64,000 nucleotides of DNA from Marinoscillum pacificum (lineage in GTDB: Bacteria > Bacteroidota > Bacteroidia > Cytophagales > Cyclobacteriaceae). Numbering within the stretch: the stretch's first letter is position 1; each line of letters opens with the position of its first letter. Under the pieces are notes generated by a model that saw only the letters and a program-made list of their open reading frames with translations, ran no database searches and had not been told where the DNA came from. Position numbers and translations under genes: made by a program. The stretch lies in assembly GCF_024714495.1 (NCBI RefSeq), contig NZ_JAMZMJ010000017.1, positions 48,984 through 112,983 of the forward strand, given 5' to 3'. Shown one piece after another: positions 63,914-64,000 of this stretch.

Positions 63914-64000
63914 ATGGATAAACAAGAAAAGTCAAATGACTTGGTAAAATACAAATCAGGCTCAGGTTATCGAGCGTCTTTCAAACATCATGTGGTTTTG
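63914..64000 (+). CDS. 5' end of a downstream gene (partial)
   Basis: ATG at 63914 opens a frame of 29 codons (MDKQEKSNDLVKYKSGSGY...) that continues past the window end. Product not recognised from this stretch. Confidence 0.4.
   Translation, partial: MDKQEKSNDLVKYKSGSGYRASFKHHVVL

Noticed and set aside
1..64000. CRISPR array, rRNA, prophage or transposase
   Set aside because: No regularly spaced repeats, rRNA motifs, phage genes or DDE/serine/tyrosine recombinases were found on either strand.

Overview
The window comes from a member of the Bacteroidota, most likely the order Cytophagales. Low-GC coding, a TonB-dependent receptor with a carboxypeptidase-regulatory N-terminus, a type IX secretion sorting domain, AUG starts without clear Shine-Dalgarno sequences, and several promoters of the Bacteroidota type (TTTG or TTG, about 20 bp, TAnnTTTG) all point the same way. 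There is no phage, IS element or CRISPR array. It is chromosomal sequence with about 66 genes and one tRNA.

Left part (1-18.3 kb): four tandem TPR-sensor histidine kinases followed by one NarL/LuxR-type response regulator; a frameshifted TSUP permease; envelope proteins of unknown role; a glucosaminidase/deacetylase pair acting on cell-wall sugars; and a minus-strand three-gene operon (SbnA-like beta-substituted-alanine synthase, FAD/NAD(P) protein, Y4yA-like PLP decarboxylase) that looks like a small uncharacterised biosynthetic pathway.

Middle (18.4-35.6 kb): transporters and stress regulators (EamA, HxlR/DoxX, SDR/AraC), nucleotide house-cleaning (YjjX), a DOPA-dioxygenase-like enzyme with a palindrome inside its promoter, thioredoxin, and a four-gene metal operon (MerC-like, DUF3299-like, His-rich lipoprotein, CobW-family GTPase) preceded by two Zur-like palindromes. 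Divergent from it is an ECF sigma factor/small protein/ClpP-like operon. CutC and a tandem pair of TlpA-like thiol lipoproteins follow.

Right part (35.6-64 kb): TonB receptor, YCF48-like lipoprotein, a DUF2975 (x3)/XRE regulator/CPBP protease run that leads into hemB, a GroES-like protein, RmuC, a second CPBP protease, glycine dehydrogenase, an M28 peptidase and dihydroorotase. A tRNA-His gene is surrounded by degenerate partial copies of itself that carry short palindromes. Then come an MscS channel, a DUF3667 protein, an orphan HisA-like protein lacking the first catalytic Asp, and two paralogous OmpR-type two-component systems. Each of these is divergent from a secreted-protein gene across an intergenic region carrying helically spaced TTAAC repeats.

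The best candidates for something undescribed are the tRNA-His pseudo-array, the SbnA/FAD/Y4yA operon, the four-kinase/one-regulator array, and the TTAAC operator shared by the two two-component systems. All function calls come from reading the translated sequences; no database search was possible.
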